Source: Nitrospirota bacterium
GTDB taxonomy: Bacteria; Nitrospirota; Nitrospiria; JACQBZ01
NCBI GenBank assembly: GCA_016194285.1
Contig: JACQBZ010000028.1
Location: 89,320 to 144,873, forward strand
Direction of reading: 5' to 3'
DNA: 55,554 bases
Every line of letters starts with the position of its first letter. The first letter of the stretch is position 1. Of the stretch, positions 28,192 to 38,130 are shown one piece after another. The notes beneath the pieces are model-generated. The model ran no database searches, was not told the origin of the DNA, and worked only from the letters and a program-made list of their open reading frames with translations. The position numbers and the translations under genes are program-made.

Positions 28192-28221
28192 TTGACTTTT
28201 CGTCGATCCTCTCGGTAGAAT
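28192..28221 (+). promoter_or_regulatory. Candidate sigma70 promoter of galU
   Basis: TTGACT (28192-28197), N18, TAGAAT (28216-28221), 7 nt before ATG 28229. Confidence 0.65.
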
Positions 28222-28228
28222 GGGAGCC

Positions 28229-29101
28229 ATGCCCTCATCCAATGTGACCAAGGCCGTCATCCCCGCGGCGGGGTTGGGAACCCGGTTTCTCCCGGCGACC
28301 AAAGCTTCCCCGAAAGAGATGCTTCCGCTGGTGGACAAGCCGCTGATCCAGTACGTCGTGGAAGAAGCGGTGGCGGCCGGCATCCGCGAGATCATCATTA
28401 TCACGGGCCGGGGCAAACGGGCGATCGAGGATCATTTTGACGTCTCCTTCGAACTGGAAGAGAACCTCCGCGAGAACGGGAAAAAAGGCCTCTTAAAGGA
28501 AATCCAAGCCATCGCGGAAATGGCCGATTTTTGCTATGTGCGGCAGCGTCATGCACGCGGTCTGGGTCATGCCATTCTGTGCGCCCAACATCTGATCGGG
28601 AATGAACCTTTTGCCGTGTTATTGGGGGATGACATTCTGGATGCTCCGGTCCCGGCGATCCAACAGATGATTCAGGTCTATCAGCGTTTCCAGGCTCCGG
28701 TCGTGGGTATCCAACCCGTACCGAAGTCCGAGGTTCATCAGTACGGGGTGATCAAGGCCGAGCCGATCGAGCCGGATCTTTTCCAGATCACAGATCTGGT
28801 CGAAAAGCCCGTGCCTCAAATGGCCCCGTCCAATCTGGCCGTCATCGGCCGCTACATCCTGACGCCGGAGATCTTCAAGGCGCTGGAAAAAACACCGCCG
28901 GGAAAAAACGGGGAGATTCAGTTGACCGATGCGCTTCGAATCCTGGCCCAGCAAAAAGTGATGTACGGCAAGAAACTTCAGGGGATGCGCTACGATGCCG
29001 GGGATAAGTTGGGTTTTCTAAAAGCGACGGTGGAATTCGGGTTGAAACGTCCGGATTTGGGAAAGCCGTTTCTGCAGTACCTCAAGAGTTTAAAGTTGTA
29101 A
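28229..29101 (+). CDS. galU: UTP--glucose-1-phosphate uridylyltransferase
   Basis: 'KAVIPAAGLGTRFLPATKASPKEMLPLVDKPLIQYVVEEAVAAGIREIIIITGRGKRAIEDHFD'. ATG 28229 preferred over 28220, which overlaps the -10 box. Confidence 0.96.
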   Translation: MPSSNVTKAVIPAAGLGTRFLPATKASPKEMLPLVDKPLIQYVVEEAVAAGIREIIIITGRGKRAIEDHFDVSFELEENLRENGKKGLLKEIQAIAEMADFCYVRQRHARGLGHAILCAQHLIGNEPFAVLLGDDILDAPVPAIQQMIQVYQRFQAPVVGIQPVPKSEVHQYGVIKAEPIEPDLFQITDLVEKPVPQMAPSNLAVIGRYILTPEIFKALEKTPPGKNGEIQLTDALRILAQQKVMYGKKLQGMRYDAGDKLGFLKATVEFGLKRPDLGKPFLQYLKSLKL

Positions 29102-29123
29102 TCGGATCCGGGAGATCCTCCCT

Positions 29124-29564
29124 GTGCCGAGCGACCCGTTCTTTCATATGAAGATCATCCAGAATCCCATGGGACCGTTTCAGGAAGTGTATCGCACGGA
29201 AGAGAACGAAGGCAAGGAAATGGTCGGTGAGACGGCGACCCCGTTGGTGGACATCTATGAGCAATCGGATGCCCTGGTGATCGAGGCCGATCTCCCGGGG
29301 ATTGAACCGGCAGAGGTGACCGTTCGTCTGGCCGACAATCAGGTGACGATTGAAGGGCAAAGGGGTCAACGGGGCGAAGGACAGGAGGCGGGACATTATC
29401 TGCGGATGGAGCGTTGTTTTGAAGATTTCCGACGCATCATCCATCTTCCTTTTGCCGTGGATCCGCAGAAGGCCGGGGCCAGCTATCGGCAAGGGGTTCT
29501 GATCCTTCGTTTCCCGAAAATCGAGGACCGGCGCAAGCGGACGATAAAGATCGAGATCAAATAA
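29124..29564 (+). CDS. Hsp20/alpha-crystallin family small heat-shock protein
   Basis: 'TPLVDIYEQSDALVIEADLPGIEPAEVTVRLADNQVTIEGQR...FEDFRRIIHLPFAVD...GVLILRFPK'. Confidence 0.92.
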   Translation: MPSDPFFHMKIIQNPMGPFQEVYRTEENEGKEMVGETATPLVDIYEQSDALVIEADLPGIEPAEVTVRLADNQVTIEGQRGQRGEGQEAGHYLRMERCFEDFRRIIHLPFAVDPQKAGASYRQGVLILRFPKIEDRRKRTIKIEIK

Positions 29565-29579
29565 AAGGGGGTCACACAC

Positions 29580-32021
29580 GTGGCAGAACAGGACAAAGAA
29601 GGAATACAACAACCGATCGAGATTCCGGAGGCGCTTCCGCTCCTACCAGTGCGGGATATCGTGGTCTTCCCCTTTATGGTTCTTCCCTTGTTCGTCGGGC
29701 GCGAGATGTCGATTCGCGCCATCAACGAGGCCCTGGCCGGCAACCGCATGATTCTGATGGCGGCCCAAAAAATATTGGACGTCGAAAACCCCGATCCGAA
29801 GGACATCCATACCGTGGGAACCGTCGGGATGATCATGCGGATGTTGAAACTTCCGGACGGCCGGATCAAGATCCTGGTGCAGGGCCTCTCCCGGGCCCGC
29901 ATCCTGAATTTCATTCAGTCGGAGCCGTATTATCAGGTCCGGATTCAAAAAATCGTCGAGCCCAAGACTGAAGAGCGGCCGCTGGAGCTGGAGGCCCTGA
30001 TCCGCACCGTCAAGGAGCAGCTCGAAAAGATCAGCAGTTTCGGAAAACTCGTGTTGCCCGAAGTCTTGGTGGTGATCGAGAATCTCGACGACCCCGGCCG
30101 CTTGAGCGACATGATCATCTCAAATCTCGGCCTGAAGGTGGAAGAAGCCCAGGAGGTCCTGGAGATCCTCGATCCCACCGAGCGCCTCAAGAAGGTGAGC
30201 GAGATTTTGGCCAAGGAACTGGGCGTCTTGAACATGCAACAGAAAATCCAGGCCGAGGCCAAGGGGGAAATGGACAAGACCCAGCGGGAATATTTCCTCC
30301 GGGAGCAGCTCAAGGCGATTCAGAAGGAACTGGGCGACGTGGATGAGCGCGCCGAGGAGATCACCGAATTCCGGAAACGGATCAAAGACGCCAAGATGCC
30401 CGACAAGGTGTCGAAGGAGGCCGACAAACAGCTCAAACGATTGGAACACATGCATCCCGACTCGGCCGAGGCCTCCACGGTCCGGAGTTATCTGGAATGG
30501 CTGGTGGAGCTGCCGTGGAGCAAGAAGACCAAGGACAATTTGGACATCAAGGCGGCTTCCAAGGTGCTGGACGCGGATCATTACGACCTGGAGAAGGTCA
30601 AGGAGCGAATCCTGGAATACCTCGCTGTCCGGAAGATGAAGGACAAGATGAAGGGGCCGATCCTCTGTTTTGTCGGTCCGCCGGGGGTGGGAAAGACCTC
30701 GCTTGGGAAATCGATCGCGCGGTCGCTGGGACGCGAGTTCGTGCGGATCTCCCTGGGCGGTATCCGTGATGAGGCCGAGATCCGGGGGCATCGCCGGACG
30801 TATGTCGGGGCCTTGCCCGGCCGGATCATTCAGGGGATCAAACAGGCCGGAACCAACAATCCGGTCTTCATGATGGACGAGATCGATAAGGTCGGCGCCG
30901 ATTTCCGCGGCGATCCCTCCGCCGCCCTGCTGGAGGTGTTGGATCCGGAACAGAACAACGCCTTCAGCGACCATTACATGGGCGTGCCGTTTGATCTGTC
31001 CAACGTGATGTTCATCACAACGGCCAATATCACCGATACCATCCTGCCGCCGCTGCGGGACCGGATGGAGGTGATCGAACTTTCCGGGTATACCGAGGAA
31101 GAGAAACTGGGCATCGCGCGCAATTTTCTCATGCCCCGGCAGCTGACGGAGCATGGCATCACGGAGAAGCATGTGACCCTCACGGACGCCGCCGTCCGGA
31201 CGATCATTCAGCAATATACCCGCGAGGCCGGGGTCCGGAACCTGGAGCGGGAGTTGGCAAACATCCTTCGAAAAATCGTGCGACAGATCGCGGAGGGAAA
31301 AGAAAAGCGCTTCACCGTCACGCCGGCCAACATCCACAAGCTTCTCGGAGTTCCGAAGCATCTTCCCGAGGCGGAGCAGGAAAAGGACGAGATCGGTGTG
31401 GCGACCGGCCTGGCCTGGACCGAGACCGGCGGAGACATCATCTACATCGAGGCCACCTTCATGAAGGGCAAGGGAGGCGTGATGTTGACCGGACACCTTG
31501 GGGATGTCATGAAAGAGTCGGCCCAGGCGGCCTTGAGTTACATCCGGTCCCGGGAGAAGACCCTGGGAATCAGGCCGGATCTGTTTGCCAAGAATGACAT
31601 CCATATCCATGTGCCGGCCGGCGCGATCCCGAAGGACGGGCCTTCGGCCGGCATTACGATGGCGACGTCTCTCGCCTCCGTTTTTACCAATGTGCCGGTC
31701 CGTCGGGATGTGGCCATGACCGGAGAGGTGACCCTCCGGGGACGCGTGCTTCCCATCGGCGGATTGAAAGAAAAAATACTGGCCGCGCGGCGGGCCGGGA
31801 TCAAGACCGTGATCCTTCCGAAGCGCAACGAAAAGGACCTGGAGGAAGTGCCGAAACACGTGCGTCGCGGGATGGAGTTTGTCTTTGCCGAAACCATGGA
31901 CGACGTTCTCCCGGCGGCCCTCCGGCAGGCGCCCAGCTCCAAGGTTCACCGTCCGGTGGCGCAGAAGGTTCGCCGCGAAAAGGTTATGGTCCCGGCGATC
32001 TCGGCTCGCAGGAGTCAGTGA
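29580..32021 (+). CDS. lon: ATP-dependent protease Lon
   Basis: LON N-domain, '[51 protein letters not shown]', catalytic '[17 protein letters not shown]'; GTG start. Confidence 0.98.
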   Translation: MAEQDKEGIQQPIEIPEALPLLPVRDIVVFPFMVLPLFVGREMSIRAINEALAGNRMILMAAQKILDVENPDPKDIHTVGTVGMIMRMLKLPDGRIKILVQGLSRARILNFIQSEPYYQVRIQKIVEPKTEERPLELEALIRTVKEQLEKISSFGKLVLPEVLVVIENLDDPGRLSDMIISNLGLKVEEAQEVLEILDPTERLKKVSEILAKELGVLNMQQKIQAEAKGEMDKTQREYFLREQLKAIQKELGDVDERAEEITEFRKRIKDAKMPDKVSKEADKQLKRLEHMHPDSAEASTVRSYLEWLVELPWSKKTKDNLDIKAASKVLDADHYDLEKVKERILEYLAVRKMKDKMKGPILCFVGPPGVGKTSLGKSIARSLGREFVRISLGGIRDEAEIRGHRRTYVGALPGRIIQGIKQAGTNNPVFMMDEIDKVGADFRGDPSAALLEVLDPEQNNAFSDHYMGVPFDLSNVMFITTANITDTILPPLRDRMEVIELSGYTEEEKLGIARNFLMPRQLTEHGITEKHVTLTDAAVRTIIQQYTREAGVRNLERELANILRKIVRQIAEGKEKRFTVTPANIHKLLGVPKHLPEAEQEKDEIGVATGLAWTETGGDIIYIEATFMKGKGGVMLTGHLGDVMKESAQAALSYIRSREKTLGIRPDLFAKNDIHIHVPAGAIPKDGPSAGITMATSLASVFTNVPVRRDVAMTGEVTLRGRVLPIGGLKEKILAARRAGIKTVILPKRNEKDLEEVPKHVRRGMEFVFAETMDDVLPAALRQAPSSKVHRPVAQKVRREKVMVPAISARRSQ

Positions 32022-33067
32022 GCCGGGACGGTGATCGCGTGGTATCTCGATCGATTACTCTGAACCAATTGGGGGAGTTCGGTCTTCTTCAACGCCTCTT
32101 TCGTAGGATTCCATCCCCTTCTCGGACCGTCTTAATCGGTCCGGGGGATGACGCGGCGGTTCTTCGGGCCTCAGCCGATCGGGATTGGATCGTCACGACG
32201 GACATGTTGGTGGAGGCGGTCGATTTTAATCGGGCCTACAGTTCTTTCCGGCAGATCGGTTACAAAGCGTTAGCCGTCAATCTCAGCGACATCGCCGCGA
32301 TGGGCGGTCGGCCCGTCGCTTTTCTGGTCGGCCTCGCCGCACCGGGCCGGACCCCGGTTCGGACCGTGGACGAAATCTATCGCGGGATGTTGACCCTGGC
32401 CCGCCGGTACGGGGTGGCCCTGATCGGCGGAGATGTTTCCGCTGCCCGGCAGGGGATCATGATTAGCGTGATGGTTCTGGGACTGGTCGAGCCCGGAACC
32501 GCCGTGACCCGTTCCGGTGCAAAGTTCGGAGACCGAATCTACGTCACCGGTACCTTGGGAGATTCCCGGGCGGGGCTGGAAATTTTAAAGCAGAAAAGGC
32601 GCTTGAAACCTTCGGCGATGGAGTCCACCCTGATCCGTCGTCATTTTTTCCCCACCCCCCGCGTCGAATTCGGTCGGCTGTTGAGCCGTCGGGGATGGGC
32701 CACGGCGATGATCGACCTCTCGGACGGCCTGGCCTCCGATCTCCGGCATCTTTGCGAGGCCAGCCGGGTTGGGGCCCGGCTGGAATGGAATCGATTCCCG
32801 GTTTCGGCTGCGTTAGCCGCCTATGCCCGCCGGTTGAACCGGTCCGCCACGGACTACGCCTTGCGGGGCGGGGAGGATTTTGAACTGCTTTTTACGGTGA
32901 ACCGGGCGCGGGTCGCGGCGGTTGAAGCCGCGGCCAAGCGAATGGCCTTGGCGGTGACCCCGATCGGCACGATCGTTTCCAAGGGCCTCGGGATAACGTT
33001 GATCGGAAAGGAGAGCCGCGAGATTCCATTAACCGTGAGGGGCTACGAGCACTTTAAACATTCATGA
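32018..33067 (+). CDS. thiL: Thiamine-monophosphate kinase
   Basis: '[13 protein letters not shown]...[13 protein letters not shown]...[11 protein letters not shown]', '[19 protein letters not shown]'; GTGA overlap with lon. Confidence 0.95.
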   Translation: MSRDGDRVVSRSITLNQLGEFGLLQRLFRRIPSPSRTVLIGPGDDAAVLRASADRDWIVTTDMLVEAVDFNRAYSSFRQIGYKALAVNLSDIAAMGGRPVAFLVGLAAPGRTPVRTVDEIYRGMLTLARRYGVALIGGDVSAARQGIMISVMVLGLVEPGTAVTRSGAKFGDRIYVTGTLGDSRAGLEILKQKRRLKPSAMESTLIRRHFFPTPRVEFGRLLSRRGWATAMIDLSDGLASDLRHLCEASRVGARLEWNRFPVSAALAAYARRLNRSATDYALRGGEDFELLFTVNRARVAAVEAAAKRMALAVTPIGTIVSKGLGITLIGKESREIPLTVRGYEHFKHS

Positions 33068-33537
33068 TCACGATCTCCTACTGGCGCAACAAGGTCAAAG
33101 CCATTCTGCATCTGGATGACAACCCTCACCGGATCGCCGCGGCCTTCTCTTTAGGCGTATTTATTTCCTGTTCGCCGTTTATCGGGCTCCATTTCATCAG
33201 CGCCTTCTTTCTTGCCTGGGTGCTTCGGCTGAATCCCGTGGCGGTCATTCTCGGAACGCTGTTCAACAACCCCTGGACCTTTGCCCCGATTTTCGGGGCC
33301 AGTTTCTGGATCGGCATCAAGATTTACGGCCGGCACGAGCTCCTTCAACCGATCCACTGGCAGGATCTCACCATTGTAAACGCCATTCCTCAACTGGAGC
33401 CCTACCTCAAGCCGTTCCTCCTCGGGACGACCCTGTTGGGGATCATCGCGAGCGTCATTGCGTATCCCTGCGCCTATTACTTCATCAAAGAGTACCGCTA
33501 TCTCCGCCACCGGGCGCAGGAGACGTCGCATGTATAA
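33064..33537 (+). CDS. DUF2062 domain membrane protein
   Basis: 'DNPHRIAAAFSLGVFISCSPFIGLHFISAFFLAWVLRLNPVAVILGTLFNNPWTFAP'. Confidence 0.92.
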   Translation: MITISYWRNKVKAILHLDDNPHRIAAAFSLGVFISCSPFIGLHFISAFFLAWVLRLNPVAVILGTLFNNPWTFAPIFGASFWIGIKIYGRHELLQPIHWQDLTIVNAIPQLEPYLKPFLLGTTLLGIIASVIAYPCAYYFIKEYRYLRHRAQETSHV

Positions 33538-34936
33538 AGGCTCCCTGTACGAAGGCCACGCGCTGATCGCCGATCCCATCCATGAATACATCACGTTTAC
33601 GGTTCCGTATCCGGATGCGCCACCGGAGATCACGGAGAAACATTTGATCGACTCTCCGTGGATGCAACGGCTCCGATATATCTACCAGCTCCAGAGCGCC
33701 CGCTGGGTCTATCCTTCGGCCGAGCACAGCCGATTCCAACATTCGATCGGCGCGATGCATGTCGCGGGACGGTTTGCGCGTCATCTCTATCCCTCGTTGA
33801 CCGAGATCGTTCCGGACTGCCCGTCCCAGAATTTCATCGAGGAGCTGCTCCGCGTCACGGCCCTGGTTCATGACATCGGCCACGGGCCTTTCGGTCATTT
33901 CTTCGATGATAATTTCCTGGCCCAGTTCGGGATCACGCACGAGGTTCTGGGCCAGCATATCATCCGGGACGAACTGGGAAGCCTGATCCGCAAGATCCGC
34001 CGCAGCCCCTCCGGCCCGTTCGGGCGCGGAGAGGAGATCAACCCGGACCATGTCGCCTTTTTGATCCTCAAGGATCCGCAAAAGGACAGCGCGAAGTACC
34101 CCCGCTGGCTGGTTTTCCTTCAGCCGATCCTGGGCGGAATCTACACGGCCGACAACATGGACTATGTTCTCCGGGATTCTTACATGTGCGGTGTGGCGGT
34201 CGGTCCGGTCGACATCCGGCGGCTGATCCATTACACGTTTTTCACGGGCAAGGGCCTCACGCTTCACAAGACGGGGCTTTCAGCCCTGCAGATGTTTTTG
34301 AACACCCGTCTGTACCTCTATTCGAATGTGTATTACCACCGGACGACGCGGGCGATCGACCTGCACCTCCGCGACATTTTCCACGACACGATCCAGAGAA
34401 TCTTTCCCCATCATCCGGTCAAAAAACGGTCGGAATATCTTCAACTGACCGAATGGTCGTTGCTGGAAGAGATCCGTCGGTGGAAACGGTCCTCGGACGC
34501 AAAAAAGCGGAAACTGTACGACGAGTGGCAGCTGATCTTCCACCGGGATGTGAAATGGAAGATGGCCTATGACATCACCCTGCCCACCCGCGGCGGCGAG
34601 CGCGGCCGAACGTTCCTTGATCAGGAAACGGTGGAGCGGCGAATCCGCGAGCAGCTTCCGCCGGCCTTAAAGAAACTTCCCTTTAAAGTCGACATGGCCA
34701 ACCAGGACCCGAGGCCGCTCAATCCCCTGAGCATGGGGGAGTTCCAGATCTATGTCTACGATCCTTCCACGAAGACCGTTTCGAAGGAGATCCTGCGGGA
34801 GTACTTCGATTTCATTCCGGCCAAGATCGTCCAGTGTCGGATCTTTACGCTCAACCACGAGCACGACGCCGAATTGGCCCGGGCGGCCGAACGCGTCCTG
34901 GGCTCCGAGGCTCCGAGCAGCACGACCAATTTGTAA
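33530..34936 (+). CDS. HD domain phosphohydrolase (SAMHD1/YwfO-like)
   Basis: 'LIADPIHEYITFTVPY...LIDSPWMQRLRYIYQLQSARWVYPSAEHSRFQHSIGAMHVAG', 'ALVHDIGHGPFGHFFD'. Start chosen at ATG 33530, overlapping the DUF2062 gene. Confidence 0.93.
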   Translation: MYKGSLYEGHALIADPIHEYITFTVPYPDAPPEITEKHLIDSPWMQRLRYIYQLQSARWVYPSAEHSRFQHSIGAMHVAGRFARHLYPSLTEIVPDCPSQNFIEELLRVTALVHDIGHGPFGHFFDDNFLAQFGITHEVLGQHIIRDELGSLIRKIRRSPSGPFGRGEEINPDHVAFLILKDPQKDSAKYPRWLVFLQPILGGIYTADNMDYVLRDSYMCGVAVGPVDIRRLIHYTFFTGKGLTLHKTGLSALQMFLNTRLYLYSNVYYHRTTRAIDLHLRDIFHDTIQRIFPHHPVKKRSEYLQLTEWSLLEEIRRWKRSSDAKKRKLYDEWQLIFHRDVKWKMAYDITLPTRGGERGRTFLDQETVERRIREQLPPALKKLPFKVDMANQDPRPLNPLSMGEFQIYVYDPSTKTVSKEILREYFDFIPAKIVQCRIFTLNHEHDAELARAAERVLGSEAPSSTTNL

Positions 34937-34998
34937 AAGGCATCGGAGGGGAGAAGATCTGGCGAACCCAAATAATCGACGACGTGCAGGGAGAACCC

Positions 34999-35169
34999 AT
35001 GATTGTGCTCATTCATAAAACCTGCAACGGCCCGGCCGTGGAGACCGACACCCTGACGGCCGAAGCCTGCGCCCTGCCGGTCGAGGCCTTTCCGTTCACC
35101 TGCTTCACCTGCCTTGAAGAGATCACGGATGAGTCGGAACTGCGGTTCTCGGAAGAGATCCGGATGTAA
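34999..35169 (+). CDS. Small Cys-containing hypothetical protein (56 aa)
   Basis: MIVLIHKTCNGPAVETDTLTAEACALPVEAFPFTCFTCLEEITDESELRFSEEIRM; CxxC motif. Confidence 0.55.
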   Translation: MIVLIHKTCNGPAVETDTLTAEACALPVEAFPFTCFTCLEEITDESELRFSEEIRM

Positions 35170-35193
35170 ATGCTGGCCGGAAACAATGGACGC

Positions 35194-35223
35194 TTGCAGT
35201 AGCGCCTCCAGACCCTGTATAGT
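35194..35223 (+). promoter_or_regulatory. Candidate sigma70 promoter of rnpB
   Basis: TTGCAG (35194-35199), N18, TATAGT (35218-35223), about 6 nt before the P1 helix. Confidence 0.65.
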
Positions 35224-35228
35224 AGAGG

Positions 35229-35684
35229 TGCGCACTGAAGTGGTTCAGGTGATCGCGCCCCGCACGAGCACGCGGGGTGAGGAAAGTCCGAGCTCCAGAG
35301 GGCAGGATGCTGGGTAACGCCCAGGCCTCGCGAGGGGACGGAAAGTGCCACAGAGAACAGACCGCCGACGATGCGGAAGAGATGGCAGGGGAGCTCCAGT
35401 CATCTCGGACGCATTCGGGCAAGGGTGAAACGGCGAGGTAAGAGCTCACCGCCCCGCCAGCGATGGCGGGGGCACGGCAAACCCCATCCGGAGCAAGACC
35501 AAATAGGTTCCGCCTGGTCCTCCAAGGACCCTAGGACGGCCCGTCTGAAGAGAATCGTATTCCGGGCGGAACGGGTTGGTTGCTTGAGGTCCCGAGTAAT
35601 CGAGATCCCAGAGAAATGATCGCCACCCCGGCGGAGTGATCCCAAGGGGCACAGAACTCGGCTTACGAACCGCTTCAGTGCGCA
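35229..35684 (+). ncRNA. rnpB: RNase P RNA, bacterial type A
   Basis: Conserved 'GAGGAAAGTCCGAGCTCC', 'ACAGAGAACAGACCGCC', 'GGTAAGAGCTCACCG', 'GGCAAACCCCATCCGGAGCAAGACCAAATAGG', 'AGAGAAATGATCGCC', 'ACAGAACTCGGCTTACGAACC'. Long P1: TGCGCACTGAAGTGGTTC pairs with GAACCGCTTCAGTGCGCA. Confidence 0.97.
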
Positions 35685-35716
35685 TTTTTTCTCACCGGTA
35701 TCGTTGACGCACTCCG

Positions 35717-36301
35717 ATGAAGACGTATACACTCCTTGAGAAAGCCCTAAACGAATTCGACCGGGTCAACCGTCGGGATCCCCGGCGGCAGCGGGTCGGC
35801 AGGAAATCGTACGCCCGCGAACTTATTTTTGCGCAGACCGTCTTCGCCTGGATCGAACGGCTCGATGCCTCCGCATCCGAAGCGGTACGACTGGCCGCGC
35901 GTTCGCACACGTTAAAGCGTTGGGAGGTGCCCCGAAACCGCTATCGCATGGACGTCGGAGGTTATCATCAATGGCGCGCGGCGACGGCGGCCCATTCCGC
36001 CGATGCCGCGGCCGCGATTTTAAAACGCGTCGGCTATCCGGAGACGACGATCCGAGAGGTTCAACGCATCATCACCGGGCTTCGTCTTCCCAACGATCCC
36101 GGCACGCAACTTTTGGAGGATGCCGATGCCCTGGCCTTTCTCGAGATCAAGCTGGGGGATTATATCGCCCAATGGGATGAGGCGAAGATCCGACGGATCC
36201 TGGAAGGCACGTGGTCAAAAATGAGTCCTCCCGCCCGCCGGAAGGCGGCGGAGCTGCCGCTGGATCCGCGGGTTCAAATGCTGATTACGGGTTTGAAATA
36301 A
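35717..36301 (+). CDS. DUF4202 domain-containing protein
   Basis: 'LNEFDRVNRRDPRRQRVGRKSYARELIFAQTVFAWIERLDASASEAVRLAARSHTLKRWEVPRNRYRMDVGGYHQWR'. Confidence 0.88.
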   Translation: MKTYTLLEKALNEFDRVNRRDPRRQRVGRKSYARELIFAQTVFAWIERLDASASEAVRLAARSHTLKRWEVPRNRYRMDVGGYHQWRAATAAHSADAAAAILKRVGYPETTIREVQRIITGLRLPNDPGTQLLEDADALAFLEIKLGDYIAQWDEAKIRRILEGTWSKMSPPARRKAAELPLDPRVQMLITGLK

Positions 36302-36327
36302 AATTTGAGTTAAGGAACGACGATCCC

Positions 36328-36954
36328 ATGGATATCCTCCATCCGGACATTGAGAACTATCTGATGCGACTCCTTCCAGCGCGGGATGAGATCCTGTCGG
36401 AAATGGAGCGGCTGTCCGAGAAAAAGCGGTTCCCCATCGTCGGGCCGCTGGTAGGGCGGCTGTTGAGCCAGATGGCCCGCACGATCGGGTCGCGTCGGGT
36501 GTTCGAGTTCGGTTCGGGATTCGGGTACTCGGCTTACTGGTTTTTAAAAGGGATGGACGGCCAGGGTCAAGTCGTTTACACGGATGATGAAGAAGAAAAC
36601 GCCCGATGGGCTCGTGGCTTTTTTCAAAGAGCAGGGCTGCTCTCCTGTCTTCAGATCGAGATGGGGGACGCCTTGGAGATCATCGACCATCAGCACGATT
36701 CGTTCGATATCATCTTGATCGATTGCGAAAAGGCCCGTTACCCCATGGCCTATGAAAAGGCTATTCCCCGAATCCGAAAAGGCGGATTGTTGATCGCCGA
36801 TAACGTCCTCTGGTCCGGCTCGGTCATCCGGCCGTCCGAAGATCCGTCGACGGTGGGGATTCAGAAGTTCAATCAGCTTATTCTCGCGGACCCGCAGCTC
36901 TTCACTACGATTCTCCCGTTACGCGACGGTGTCTCGATCAGCTTGAAGCTCTAA
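36328..36954 (+). CDS. O-methyltransferase, class I SAM-dependent (COMT-like)
   Basis: 'VFEFGSGFGYSAYWFLKGMDGQGQVVYTDDEEENARWARGFFQRAGL', 'FDIILIDCEKARYPMAYEKAIPRIRKGGLLIADNVLWSG'. Confidence 0.92.
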   Translation: MDILHPDIENYLMRLLPARDEILSEMERLSEKKRFPIVGPLVGRLLSQMARTIGSRRVFEFGSGFGYSAYWFLKGMDGQGQVVYTDDEEENARWARGFFQRAGLLSCLQIEMGDALEIIDHQHDSFDIILIDCEKARYPMAYEKAIPRIRKGGLLIADNVLWSGSVIRPSEDPSTVGIQKFNQLILADPQLFTTILPLRDGVSISLKL

Positions 36955-37099
36955 GCGGTCCGGGCCGCAAGCCGGCAATCCTTAATCGTCCTGACCCTCG
37001 ATAAATTTCAGCTTATATCCATTAATTCAATGAATTGGAATATAGACAACTCGGTGCCCGACTGCTATATTTTTTGAAGATTCGTCTGGAGCTTGTGAA

Positions 37100-38119
37100 A
37101 TGCCTGAAAAGGTCTGGGTCCTTGAAAGCCCGACAATAAGATCTTCCGCACAGGATGGTCCGTCCGCAGGGGTGCCTCAAACACCTCTGAATGGAAAAAG
37201 CCCCGCCGTGGCGGCCACGCTATCGCTTCTGATCTGGGGAGGGGGCCAATTTTACACCCGAAAATTGAAATGGGGCTTCCTTTTTATTCTTCTTATGGCG
37301 AATTACTCCTTGATCCCGGCCCTGGGCATCGTCTACTGGAATTTTCTCACGCCTATCTTGGAAACATTCCATATCACCCGCTCCGATGGCTTGATGGGGA
37401 TCGAAGCTTTGTGGCTGACGGGACTGATTTTTTGGATTTTCAACGTCCTCCATGCCTATTACAGTGCCGAGAAAAACCGGGCCAAGCCCTTTGACGGAAT
37501 CAATCATCCCATGCTGGTTACGCTCTGCTCCTTCTTGATTCCCGGTTGGGGACAGCTTCTTAATGGTCAACCGAAAAAGGCCGGTTTTTTTCTCATCTTT
37601 GCCGCCGCCGGCTTCGCCGCCATGACGGTGCCGGTTCCAATCTTCTTCATCTGGCCGATGCTGGTGACGATCGACGACCGGATCGCCGTCGAGTGGATGA
37701 TCGTCGCCGCCGCGGTGATTTCCCCGCTCGTTCTATTGATGTGGTTGATCGGCTTATACGATGCGGTGAGGGTCGGTCTGGATCCGGTGAAAAAGGAGCG
37801 CTTGCGCAGCCGGTTTGAGTATGCCATCAATCGGATCCGGATCAAAGGACTGGCCCGAGGGGTTCTTCCTCAGATGAAAGTTTTCCTGATGCTGGCGTTA
37901 TTCCTGGCCTTCACTTTGGTCCTCGGCGTTTTCTATTTTCCGTTAGAAAATTATGTCCCACTGCTGCAAAGCCTTGAGAAAGCGACGGCGGAGCGGGGCA
38001 TGGTTCTGACCCCCTATCTGATCGACCATCTCCGTGAAGCGATTGCTCCGGAAGAATCTTTTCATTCGGAAGATCGGTCGCCAAGATCGCCTCGGACTTC
38101 GCCGGCTGTGAATCGATAA
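37100..38119 (+). CDS. Polytopic membrane protein, hypothetical
   Basis: Repeated 'LSLLIWGGGQFYTRKLKWGFLFIL' and 'CSFLIPGWGQLLNGQPKKAGFFLIF' motifs, several TM segments. Confidence 0.8.
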   Translation: MPEKVWVLESPTIRSSAQDGPSAGVPQTPLNGKSPAVAATLSLLIWGGGQFYTRKLKWGFLFILLMANYSLIPALGIVYWNFLTPILETFHITRSDGLMGIEALWLTGLIFWIFNVLHAYYSAEKNRAKPFDGINHPMLVTLCSFLIPGWGQLLNGQPKKAGFFLIFAAAGFAAMTVPVPIFFIWPMLVTIDDRIAVEWMIVAAAVISPLVLLMWLIGLYDAVRVGLDPVKKERLRSRFEYAINRIRIKGLARGVLPQMKVFLMLALFLAFTLVLGVFYFPLENYVPLLQSLEKATAERGMVLTPYLIDHLREAIAPEESFHSEDRSPRSPRTSPAVNR

Positions 38120-38130
38120 AAGGATATGAC

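Noticed and set aside
30120-31949. 609-aa minus-strand ORF antisense to lon
   Set aside because: Shadow ORF; the sense strand encodes an unambiguous Lon protease.
35684-35690. T-run after rnpB as an intrinsic terminator
   Set aside because: The adjacent 3' P1 strand pairs with the distant 5' end of the RNA, so there is no local hairpin to call a standard terminator with confidence.
36955-37099. Possible riboswitch/ncRNA between the methyltransferase and the membrane protein
   Set aside because: Only a plausible promoter (TAGACA-N17-TATATT, 37043-37071) is evident; no conserved riboswitch core recognised.
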